Assembly: GCA_964542665.1 (NCBI GenBank)
Contig: CAZIUF010000001.1
Location: forward strand, 1-64,000
Direction: 5' to 3'
DNA length: 64,000 nt
Origin: JAGOLU01 sp964542665
Lineage (GTDB): Bacteria; Patescibacteriota; Microgenomatia; UBA1406; GWC2-37-13
Shown one piece after another: positions 41,501-48,465 of the stretch (the stretch's first letter is position 1; each line of letters starts with the position of its first letter). The position numbers and the translations under genes were made by a program. Below the pieces are notes generated by a model. It made no database searches, was not told the origin of the DNA, and was given only the letters and a program-made list of their open reading frames with translations.

Positions 41501-42590
41501 ATGATGATGGGAAAGTACCTGTGCATGTCCACGACCATCGGTGATTTATAGTATCGTGGGTAACAGTAGATGCAGTCCCTGAGGTACACAGAGTGCCGGT
41601 TGGCTCAGTATATGTTGGGTTGGTAAGTGCGCTATTGCACACAGCTGGTATGGTCCTGTTTGCACTACACGAAGGAGTAGCGCCCCCGTTCAGCCCCCCA
41701 CATGACCATGTCCACCCTGTAGCGGTGGTAATGAAATTGGCCACTGAGCCAGTACTACAGAGACTTGGTGTGTTTAGAAGGTCGTTCTGATTGCTTCCAT
41801 TTATGCTGCTACTACATACACCGTCGATGGGAATCGGTTCTATATCAATGATGATATTGGCTGGACTAGTACCAGGACCATTCAACGCATTGACGAGTAC
41901 TGCGGGGCTACCTATTGGCTCAGTGCCATCGCGTGTTACAAGATAGTTTTGTCCCTTGACCCTATATCCATCAGGAGGAGTTGTGTTACGTACAAAAAGA
42001 TATGTCTTATTGATTCTACCGTCGCAATTTCCTCCACACCAATTACCTATGTTATTTCCACCGATAATATTTGGAGGGTTAGTACTGCGTATGTAGTTTG
42101 AACAAACATCGTTGAACCGAGTGTCGTTATTATTGAATCCAGCAACAATAGGATTGTTATTTGCGGTGAATGTAAATAGCGGACACGAACTATTTATACA
42201 AGATATATACGATTGGTCTATAGATCTATCAGCACACCTAGTGGCACCAGTATCTGACCAGGAACACAAATAATACATATAGTTTTTGGCTGCAGTTGCT
42301 GCATCTGTTGATACAATTTTTTCCTCTGGATCATTTGAAAATATATACCTACCCTCGCTATCTGTTCGTGAACTGACAGACCCCTCAAACTTGACATAGG
42401 TATTGCCCTCAAAGTGCCCTCCCTGCTTACTCACTATCTGACCAGTAGCATTCACAATAGCTCCAGTATCAACATAACGAAATTTAACATTGCCTTTGAT
42501 AGTCCCAGGTATACCTGCCCATACAGGCATCACCGCACTAAAGTAAGTGATAATCAAGATGAGTATGGTGACGACGTATTTCAACTTCAT
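38595..42590 (-). CDS. Giant Cys-rich surface protein with DUF11-type domain and internal LADTG-helix
   Basis: An exported protein of 1331 residues. A signal peptide (1-25, ending VWA-G) leads to a carboxypeptidase-regulatory-like start, then a series of Cys modules of the W(S/T)WxCxG...C(S/Q)A type (for example GWTWSCGGLNGG, HRWSWTCTG, VSWTCGGINGG), an EGF-like Cys cluster (CQEACTQNAQCTTNYC), a long Ser-Pro linker and a DUF11-like repeat (SVDKSKVKIGDRVEFTITI). About residue 1000 comes LADTGNS followed by a membrane helix and a Lys-rich end, like a sortase signal, but another ~320 residues follow, with a second helix and a cupredoxin-like beta domain. Its ATG overlaps the upstream stop (TAATG). 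Confidence 0.85.
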   Translation of the reverse strand: MKLKYVVTILILIITYFSAVMPVWAGIPGTIKGNVKFRYVDTGAIVNATGQIVSKQGGHFEGNTYVKFEGSVSSRTDSEGRYIFSNDPEEKIVSTDAATAAKNYMYYLCSWSDTGATRCADRSIDQSYISCINSSCPLFTFTANNNPIVAGFNNNDTRFNDVCSNYIRSTNPPNIIGGNNIGNWCGGNCDGRINKTYLFVRNTTPPDGYRVKGQNYLVTRDGTEPIGSPAVLVNALNGPGTSPANIIIDIEPIPIDGVCSSSINGSNQNDLLNTPSLCSTGSVANFITTATGWTWSCGGLNGGATPSCSANRTIPAVCNSALTNPTYTEPTGTLCTSGTASTVTHDTINHRWSWTCTGTFPSSSVTCQAPEKINGTCGTASSPTPYGATVSSYPQNSTLCGVGTPSPSPVPFPAPGETVSWTCGGINGGVTSQSCSASRYITCHQCTAILTDGDANETTTNTLSCDGDWSADVVTNCPTGSPAMTLLKDVKGGTAADYLPADTANGPKPIINASVQVQYRFTAKNTGNVTLNEVAITDLLNTQNGHSQISPFVCTGGPSLAPNSEMICTASATNGALDGDIENTATLNAKYNNIALTPVTNPAHYQSRKLACQEACTQNAQCTTNYCSPTTNKCVNEAYPASADCQTAPTNALVTEKRIVSVIDTLDVSRTISYMITVKNISITEDVENVQITDDMENSAATGPVSLIAGSVYGINLRSAQINTAFNGVSNKAMLAVSAGKTNLTLKKYPSSESYASVIYAVTYPLGTRTSASICDKAVVTGTNVISRFGSTANDIKCIDVTATPSPSPSPSVSPSISPSVSPSVSPSISPSVSPNPTGITPSVTIPPVTPTLTPTPAKIDLKLIKSVDKSKVKIGDRVEFTITIANESAVGALNVKVKDLLTSSFAYLSHETSYGQYDQAGGIWTIGNLNALSTQTLKIKVLVVSRDALTNLAEVYHAEQQDTDSTPNNCDGGKNKEDDCADVSLTYDGVVAGVTTKGGTLADTGNSLIAPLVFGVLGFGALFIVLKLQSKHALIIKVSNPGADSAARALLSRLLVHQTIAGGVAVASALLVGVSILNVANTVQIAQLKRATGGLDSSLTMVAADVVPVEKTVSFDCGVASPAEISITKDTALRLTMINSNADAHAFITLPGYDVLTQSATISQQDANDDFIYEVSGERAVTFVPKTTGTWYLTNASYCKKENKTNSFNQVELLVDRSQADIGVNCPLDPLTSLRYQGGSHGPQPVVLPVTIPGNRVTIVTDDGLYCSESAIKPILVGGTDNCVGAPGGNLSNNIIDIIPPNSKTSCSLVYTCSADAQSNTCRNIVITRL

Positions 42591-43351
42591 TAGTCAGCTT
42601 TCATAAAATCGTAATAGCTATCAAACTCTTTTTGTTCTCGCTTATTGACTTTGATGAGCATATAACCAACATCAATCTTTGCTGTTTCTGGATTTTGTGT
42701 GTTTTCATTTTGGAAAACTTGAGGCTGACTCAGGCCCCCAATTGATTGGGACCAAATCAATTCATTTATGTTTGCATCAACAGTTGTCCTCTCGTTCTTT
42801 TTGGCAAAGGGTATGCGCGTGTACACATTTCCTTCCCATGCAGTGTCGATGTCATCAATATCCGAACGTGTTTTGAGTTTTGCAACTGCTTGTTCCATCG
42901 TGATCTCTCCTTTTGAGACAGCTTCTCTGACTTGGGTGATCGCCTCAAGCGCGCGATCCTTGCGCTCCTCGTATGAGTATCGGGCATTGGGGATATTGTC
43001 AAAAAATAGAGTTGCTATTTCAACATCCGCATAGGTCGTACCTTCAGTCCGCATAAAGTCGTCAAGTCTATTGAGTTCTGCGATGGTCTTTGAATCCAGA
43101 GTGGTCTGGTCAACAGCAGCAACTTGGGACAGTCCTCCATCTTGGGTGCGTTTCAGCTCCAGTAACTTGTCATACTTGCGCTTAATAGTTACCTCTGCAG
43201 ACTCGGCAGGAGTCGGAGTTGTGGTGATTTTTTCCTGAGTATTGGGACGCTGCGTTAGACCTATTTTCTGAATTTGCTGCTTATTTAGGGCTACCCAGCC
43301 AGCCACTGAAAGAATGAGGAGGACGATGAGGATAATGAGTATTTTTTTCAT
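42590..43351 (-). CDS. Membrane-anchored protein, weakly similar to parvulin-type foldases
   Basis: A 253-residue protein with an N-terminal helix (4-21) as anchor, a Thr/Pro linker and a helical region. The C-terminal half has ITMEQAVAKLKTRSDID, INELIWSQSIGGLSQPQVF and VGYMLIKVNKREQKEF, the order and spacing of a PpiC/PrsA rotamase (L..G.LS.P ... GY.IIKV.), but the match is weak. In this operon a foldase for the giant surface protein would make sense. Stop and next start overlap (TAATG), so translation is coupled. Confidence 0.55.
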   Translation of the reverse strand: MKKILIILIVLLILSVAGWVALNKQQIQKIGLTQRPNTQEKITTTPTPAESAEVTIKRKYDKLLELKRTQDGGLSQVAAVDQTTLDSKTIAELNRLDDFMRTEGTTYADVEIATLFFDNIPNARYSYEERKDRALEAITQVREAVSKGEITMEQAVAKLKTRSDIDDIDTAWEGNVYTRIPFAKKNERTTVDANINELIWSQSIGGLSQPQVFQNENTQNPETAKIDVGYMLIKVNKREQKEFDSYYDFMKAD

Positions 43352-43354
43352 ATT

Positions 43355-44554
43355 TTACTTAGGTGCAAACTTCACATTGATTGAATCAGAATATTTGCTG
43401 CATCCTACTGGTGGGGTGACTGCGCATGTGGCATTGATCCAGATGTCATATCCCTCTGCCAGATTGAAGTCGTATTTGGATATCTCCTCAGCACCAACCT
43501 GGGTATAACACACATCCCAGCTGGTCTTTGCTGAAGAGCTCCACGCTTGGTTTTTGAAATCAGTACAGCCCCCGTTCATGCGATAGTCATAGCTATAATC
43601 GCTCTCAGATCGACTATCTATTCGTACAGCATACGTGACTGCTCCTCCACTACATCCTCCTGCTCCCGTCCAACTCAACATTTTTTTATTTATGTCAAGT
43701 TGCAAATCGGTTGGTTTTGCAGGTGCACAACCAAGATCTTTTGGCTGTCGTTCGATGGTGTGTGTGACTGATGGGACAGGTGTCAATGTTGCTGTTGGAG
43801 TCAGAGTAGGCGCAGCAATTACATTGATTTTGACTCTAAATCCGTAGCCTGCACCATCCTGGCAAGAAGATGGATTGGACGAATTGGAGCAAAATCTGAG
43901 TGCTGCATAAAATCCGGCAAACCATGAACCAACTTGTTGGGGTGGGACAACAGTTACGGCAGTATTAAATACCCCTTCACCAGGAGCACGTTCGAAACTG
44001 AATACGCTTTGGTTGCTCACCACTTGACCAGATTGATTGACATAAGTGATCGTTGAGCCTGATCTATCAGTCCATATAGTGACGCCCTGCACAGTGGTAT
44101 TTGTGTTGTTGGTTCCCATGACTATGGTATTGAAACGGCAATCCGAATCCCCAAGTACACAGTTGATTTCAACAAAATTATTTTGTACTCGCGGATCACT
44201 GTAGCGCAATATGATTGCCTGAGTAGTGGTTGGTGTGACTGTGATTGTTGGTGTCGCAAGTGGTATATCTATGGATTGGGCAACACTTGGGACGATGGTA
44301 TTTGATGGCTCGGGTGTGATGGTTGCTATTGGTATAGAGACTGATGGTACGGGAGTCAACGAGATCTCAATCACGGTCTGAGTTGGTTCCTCTGCGATCA
44401 AGTCAGCCGAGTCGCTCGACTGTTTATCATCTGCTCCAACCATACGTAGTTCTGAAGATGGACGAATCTGATTGATGCTACGAGACCGCAGGCTCACACC
44501 AACAGCAAGCGCGCTGAGTAGGGTCAAAATCAGTATGAGTGGGATTGCGCGCAT
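43355..44554 (-). CDS. Secreted or anchored surface protein with Pro/Thr linkers
   Basis: An exported 399-residue protein. An N-terminal helix (MRAIPLILILTLLSALAVGV) anchors it; a Pro/Thr/Ser-rich stretch (about 65-125), a beta-sandwich-like domain with FVEINCVLGDSDCRF and paired Cys, another Thr/Pro linker (TPTATLTPVPS) and a C-terminal fibronectin-like domain with Cys pairs (CAPAKPTDLQLDINKKMLSW) follow. No family name is certain. The ATG at 44554 is preferred to 44590 because it starts the signal segment. It lies between the sortase and the coupled two-gene unit. Confidence 0.72.
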   Translation of the reverse strand: MRAIPLILILTLLSALAVGVSLRSRSINQIRPSSELRMVGADDKQSSDSADLIAEEPTQTVIEISLTPVPSVSIPIATITPEPSNTIVPSVAQSIDIPLATPTITVTPTTTQAIILRYSDPRVQNNFVEINCVLGDSDCRFNTIVMGTNNTNTTVQGVTIWTDRSGSTITYVNQSGQVVSNQSVFSFERAPGEGVFNTAVTVVPPQQVGSWFAGFYAALRFCSNSSNPSSCQDGAGYGFRVKINVIAAPTLTPTATLTPVPSVTHTIERQPKDLGCAPAKPTDLQLDINKKMLSWTGAGGCSGGAVTYAVRIDSRSESDYSYDYRMNGGCTDFKNQAWSSSAKTSWDVCYTQVGAEEISKYDFNLAEGYDIWINATCAVTPPVGCSKYSDSINVKFAPK

Positions 44555-44623
44555 ATATCTAGATCGAGTGTCTGAGGATCGATTTCTCACTCAATATACA
44601 TACATTTATATACACTTACAACT

Positions 44624-45292
44624 CTATAGCTCTACTGGTAGTGCTCTGACGACCAGTCGCTGTTTTGAAGTCCAGAGTGGGGTGCATGTATAGAGCGTCA
44701 GGGCAGACTCTGTGCTTGGCTCCTCTATTTCTACGTCTTCGGGTTCAACTACTTTCACCTCATCGACTCGATAGGAGTACTCTTTACCACCCCAATATAC
44801 GATGATATCGTCCCCTTTTGATACTTTATTGAGATCATAAAAAGTATTTGGGCCAGATGTATAGAGGAAGCGGTGACCCGTGATCACTGTATTGCCGCCT
44901 TTGTCAGGCGTAGAGGTTTTTGGCCGACGCCAAAAACCTCGATTGAGTGTCTGAGCATCTGCACCATCCAGGATAGGAGCATCAACGTTGATCTTTGGGA
45001 TCACCAGTGTATTAGCAGTGGGTATGGCTTTCAGATCGTTTGGTTTTGTTTTAATGAGTCCCTTTTTTATCATCTCTCGAGCAAAGCTCGATTGATATAC
45101 ATATCCACCTGTTTTATCGGTGGATTTGCGCCACAGTCCAACGATCTCTCCTGCAAAAGGCGTCCATAATATATAGGTGATGAGGATGAGGAAGATGATC
45201 GTGAGAAACCGGTTCACGAGGGCAAGGATCCGATCAACTGGGTCCTCAGCGAGAGTAAACATGGTGGCGTGCTTAGATGAGTCCTGGGGCAT
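44624..45292 (-). CDS. Sortase (class D/E-like)
   Basis: Transpeptidase that links surface proteins to the wall or to each other. Of 222 residues, the N-terminal helix (about 29-47) anchors it; the catalytic residues are His140 in VITGHRFLY, Cys203 in LTLYTCTPLW and Arg212 in SKQRLVV. The TLYTCTP context is like class D/E enzymes. It is the first gene of the surface-protein operon, so its substrates are likely the proteins downstream. The codons for RGFWRRPKT form a perfect 12-bp hairpin (44913-44940). Confidence 0.92.
   Translation of the reverse strand: MPQDSSKHATMFTLAEDPVDRILALVNRFLTIIFLILITYILWTPFAGEIVGLWRKSTDKTGGYVYQSSFAREMIKKGLIKTKPNDLKAIPTANTLVIPKINVDAPILDGADAQTLNRGFWRRPKTSTPDKGGNTVITGHRFLYTSGPNTFYDLNKVSKGDDIIVYWGGKEYSYRVDEVKVVEPEDVEIEEPSTESALTLYTCTPLWTSKQRLVVRALPVEL
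44913..44940. repeat. Perfect 12-bp inverted repeat inside the sortase gene
   Basis: GAGGTTTTTGGC, loop CGAC, GCCAAAAACCTC; covers the codons of NRGFWRRPKTS, about 20 residues before the catalytic His. Confidence 0.88.
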
Positions 45293-45323
45293 AGCTTCAT
45301 CATAAAGGACAAGTGGTGCTCCA

Positions 45324-45740
45324 TCAACAGTTCACGCCATGTTTGTGTAGCCAATCTATAAATGTTTTAGGACAAGACATCGTCGATAATCTTCCTTGCT
45401 TCACCAAGGCAAAATCTGCAAATAAGCCAGAGGTTTTGATATCTTTCAGGGTGACTCGAGAATCAGGCGAAAACTTTTTGATAAATTTTAGTTTTGCTAC
45501 CCAACTGATACCTCGAGCGTCATGAGGATCTTTATATGGTTCGCCAATAACTTCTGAAATACCAGCAATGGTGGTCTCGCCCTGTGAGTGATAGATAAGT
45601 ACTCGATCACCTATGTGCCATGCCTTGATAGCAAGCAATGCTGCGTAGTTGTGCACCCCATCCCAGATAGTAACTCCATCTTTTTCAAAATCATCGATTG
45701 AGTACGTATCTGGATCAGTTTTCGCAAGGTAATACTGCAT
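45324..45740 (-). CDS. EVE domain protein (PUA-like)
   Basis: A 138-residue single-domain protein. MQYYLAKTDPDTYSIDDF, IWDGVHNYAALLAIKAWHIG and VLIYHSQGETTIAGISEV match the EVE fold (named for thymocyte nuclear protein 1 relatives), which recognises modified bases in DNA or RNA, for example 5-methylcytosine, often in restriction or RNA-quality systems. No modification enzyme is next to it here, so the target is unknown. It is 12 nt downstream of the ABC exporter gene on the same strand. Confidence 0.88.
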   Translation of the reverse strand: MQYYLAKTDPDTYSIDDFEKDGVTIWDGVHNYAALLAIKAWHIGDRVLIYHSQGETTIAGISEVIGEPYKDPHDARGISWVAKLKFIKKFSPDSRVTLKDIKTSGLFADFALVKQGRLSTMSCPKTFIDWLHKHGVNC

Positions 45741-45752
45741 AAAAATGTTTCA

Positions 45753-47453
45753 TTAATTAACTATTTTATTAATTTCGTTGAGTTGTCCGTCAATCAGCTC
45801 ATATACTTTGTCGCAGTGAGCTAAAGCTTGAGGACGATGCGCGATGATAATCATCGTGAGATCTGGATAGGCGCGCTCAAGATCGTCGACTAGCTTTGCC
45901 TCGGTTGCGAGATCTAGTGATGATGTTGCCTCATCAAGGATGAGGATCTCGGGTGACTTGCACAATGCACGCGCCAGCGCCACGCGCTGGCGCTCTCCTC
46001 CTGAGAGTCGATATCCCTTTTCGCCAATCATCGTATCGAGACCTTGAGGAAGTTTTTTTAATACTTTTTCTAGTTGAGCAGTCAAAATCGCACGGTTAAA
46101 AATCCCATCATCTACCTCTCTCAAGAGAGAAATATTATCACGAAGAGTCATGGCAAATAGTTCACACTCTTGTTGCACGATCGCAATCTTTTCGAGCAGA
46201 GCTGTTTGATCTATGTCATATAGATTGGTTGTGCCAATTGTGATCTTGCCCTTTGTTGTCCTAATTAAACCAATGAGAAGCTTGATCAATGTCGACTTTC
46301 CTCGTCCTGTCTCTCCACGGATGCCAATCTGTGAATGTCGAGGCACTTTCAAATTGAGTTGGTTGAATATTGATCTGTCACGACCATACCCAAAGGTGAC
46401 CTGTTTATATTCTATCTTGTCCCATTTGATTGGAAATGGTTTTTTTCCAGTCCATCCACTGAGCACTGGACGGAATATCGGCATCATCCTCCCGATACCC
46501 TCACGTGCCTCAAGCAACTCATCGTATGACTCTACAAACTCGACAAAGTTGCCCGTGATCCGCATTACATACCCACTGACAATAGCTATCGCACCGAGTG
46601 TCATTGTCTGATTTTGAAATGACCACACCGCTAAAATCAACACAGTGGCATATGCCAAAGCGTCGATGATACGGAATATCTGCCACATGCGCGTAACGAT
46701 TTTGCGCCCTTCCATCTCCAGTTCTTTTTGTTTATTTGCATCGACAGAAACACGTACACTAAAAGCTTGTGTGGCACCTTGTGCTTTGATGGTAGATGCA
46801 TTGGAAATGCCTTCCACAAAGGCCGAAGATGAACCTTCACTTTTCACATATGCCGCCTTAATTGTGATCAATCGCAATCTTGTAAAATGATCTGTCACTC
46901 CTATCACGATACTTATATATACGATGATGATGCAGAAAAAATACCACGGAGCAATCAGCGTAAACGTGATAAGTGTGGCCAATAGAGTGGCGGTGGTCGT
47001 CAGAAAAACTTGATCATAAATTTTCCATACCACCTTGAACTGTTCTAGTCCATTTTGGAGTCGTTGCACTTGTTCTCCTACAGTCATACTCGTGTCTTTT
47101 GTCACCATGCGTTCGATGAGATGATCAAAGCCAGTGGTTTTAAGTTTATATATGATGTGAGAACGCATGTCCCCGAACCAACGCTTTAGCCCGAGCCTGC
47201 CAAAGGATACACACACCATGACGAGGGCCATCACAGCAGCAAGCTGGAAAACGGTTGGGTATGAAATAGATGGCTTACCAAGCTCATCGATGATCCGACC
47301 CGTGATAAATGTAGGAAATAAGAAGAAAAAATAGAGACAGAAAAGAGCTAAACTGACTGTAATATGGCGTCTTCTGTTATTTCCGATCAGGTTATAAAAG
47401 GATTTGATTAGATCAATCCAACTGAATTCTTTTGGTTGATATTTCTTTGACAT
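45753..47453 (-). CDS. ABC exporter, fused membrane and ATPase domains
   Basis: A half-transporter of 566 residues. Six membrane helices (about 30-330) precede the nucleotide-binding domain with Walker A GETGRGKST, signature LSGGERQRVALARAL, Walker B ILILDEATSSLD and switch His in IIIAHRPQAL. It works as a homodimer; the cargo (lipid, peptide, drug) is not predictable. The ATG at 47453 is used; an in-frame TTG lies 18 nt upstream. Codons for RQRVALARA form a perfect 10-bp hairpin (45971-45993). Confidence 0.93.
   Translation of the reverse strand: MSKKYQPKEFSWIDLIKSFYNLIGNNRRRHITVSLALFCLYFFFLFPTFITGRIIDELGKPSISYPTVFQLAAVMALVMVCVSFGRLGLKRWFGDMRSHIIYKLKTTGFDHLIERMVTKDTSMTVGEQVQRLQNGLEQFKVVWKIYDQVFLTTTATLLATLITFTLIAPWYFFCIIIVYISIVIGVTDHFTRLRLITIKAAYVKSEGSSSAFVEGISNASTIKAQGATQAFSVRVSVDANKQKELEMEGRKIVTRMWQIFRIIDALAYATVLILAVWSFQNQTMTLGAIAIVSGYVMRITGNFVEFVESYDELLEAREGIGRMMPIFRPVLSGWTGKKPFPIKWDKIEYKQVTFGYGRDRSIFNQLNLKVPRHSQIGIRGETGRGKSTLIKLLIGLIRTTKGKITIGTTNLYDIDQTALLEKIAIVQQECELFAMTLRDNISLLREVDDGIFNRAILTAQLEKVLKKLPQGLDTMIGEKGYRLSGGERQRVALARALCKSPEILILDEATSSLDLATEAKLVDDLERAYPDLTMIIIAHRPQALAHCDKVYELIDGQLNEINKIVN
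45971..45993. repeat. Perfect 10-bp inverted repeat inside the ABC exporter gene
   Basis: GCGCCAGCGC, loop CAC, GCGCTGGCGC, in the codons of the ABC signature helix (ERQRVALARA). Confidence 0.85.
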
Positions 47454-47529
47454 GGATGTATTTGAGCTCAAAATCAGAGCTACTTCTAGATAAGATCTTG
47501 AGCAAAACTCAACTTACATTGTACAATGT

Positions 47530-47958
47530 ATGCATATGAATATAGGCCTCATCCTCTATACCCTCTTTATGACTGGCGTGACTCTATTTGTCATCAAAGT
47601 CACACGTAAAGACAGTGTTAACATCACTCGTATCCTCAGTGATCGTGGCGAGACAGAATCTGTCGCCAAATCAAAAGGTGCCGAAAACACGACGGTTGAC
47701 TTCCGTGATATGGGTCGCTCAAATGTCTACACCTACATGGTTGAGGGCAAGTCATATACCTATGAAACCAAACTCACTTTGCCTTTCACTTTTGGGAAAG
47801 AAAAAGTGAAGATCTTTTATGAAAAGTCACACCCAGAAAATGCTGTAGCTGATAGTTGGGTTGAGATGTGCGGCGTGTCAACTTTTGTAACCATTTGGAC
47901 AATAGCTGCGATCATCTCAACTATCGCCATCTGGATATTCGTGTCACCAAAAGGTTAA
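47530..47958 (+). CDS. DUF3592-like two-helix membrane protein
   Basis: A 142-residue protein with helices at about 5-20 and 115-138 enclosing a beta-rich domain with NVYTYMVEGKSYTYETKLT and VKIFYEKSHPENAV, the pattern of DUF3592 proteins. Function unknown. TACAAT lies just upstream; from the second ATG (47536) the distance is 8 nt. It is divergent from the ABC exporter and is followed by a NUDIX gene after 30 nt. Confidence 0.75.
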   Translation: MHMNIGLILYTLFMTGVTLFVIKVTRKDSVNITRILSDRGETESVAKSKGAENTTVDFRDMGRSNVYTYMVEGKSYTYETKLTLPFTFGKEKVKIFYEKSHPENAVADSWVEMCGVSTFVTIWTIAAIISTIAIWIFVSPKG

Positions 47959-47988
47959 TAAAAGATAAACAGTCACCGGTCAGATACT

Positions 47989-48465
47989 ATGCCTCATATC
48001 CATAAAGAGATTGACTACACCGTTGATGTGTATATCGTCTGCAAAAAGAAAGTTCTTCTTCGACTTCATGAGAAGTATCATCTTTGGCTTGTCCCCGGTG
48101 GTCATATTGAACTCAACGAAACTCCCGAGGAGGCTGCGTTGCGCGAAGCAAAAGAAGAGACTGGACTCGATATCAGTTTATATGTCCCATCCTCGTTTGT
48201 GAATATTCCAAATGATAATGGTCATGAGTTGATTCAACCACAGTTTTTGAACATTCACGATATCCCTGGACTTCCCCATCGTCACCAGCATATGAGCTTC
48301 GTGTATTTTGCAACAAGTACCAATGATGCTATCAAACCTACCTATGAGTATGATCGATCAGATGATTATCTTTGGCTGACTGCGGAAGAAGTAAAAAATA
48401 AAAAAGATATTAAAGAGCAAACGAGGCACTATGCTCTCTCTGCACTCGCAGCTTTGTCAAAATAA
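47989..48465 (+). CDS. NUDIX hydrolase
   Basis: A 158-residue single-domain protein with box GGHIELNETPEEAALREAKE then ETGL; all metal-binding glutamates present. KKKVLLRLHEKYHLWLVPGG is a MutT/ADP-sugar-type opening, and LPHRHQHMSFVYFA follows. Substrate not predictable. It overlaps the convergent helicase gene by 9 nt. Confidence 0.92.
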   Translation: MPHIHKEIDYTVDVYIVCKKKVLLRLHEKYHLWLVPGGHIELNETPEEAALREAKEETGLDISLYVPSSFVNIPNDNGHELIQPQFLNIHDIPGLPHRHQHMSFVYFATSTNDAIKPTYEYDRSDDYLWLTAEEVKNKKDIKEQTRHYALSALAALSK

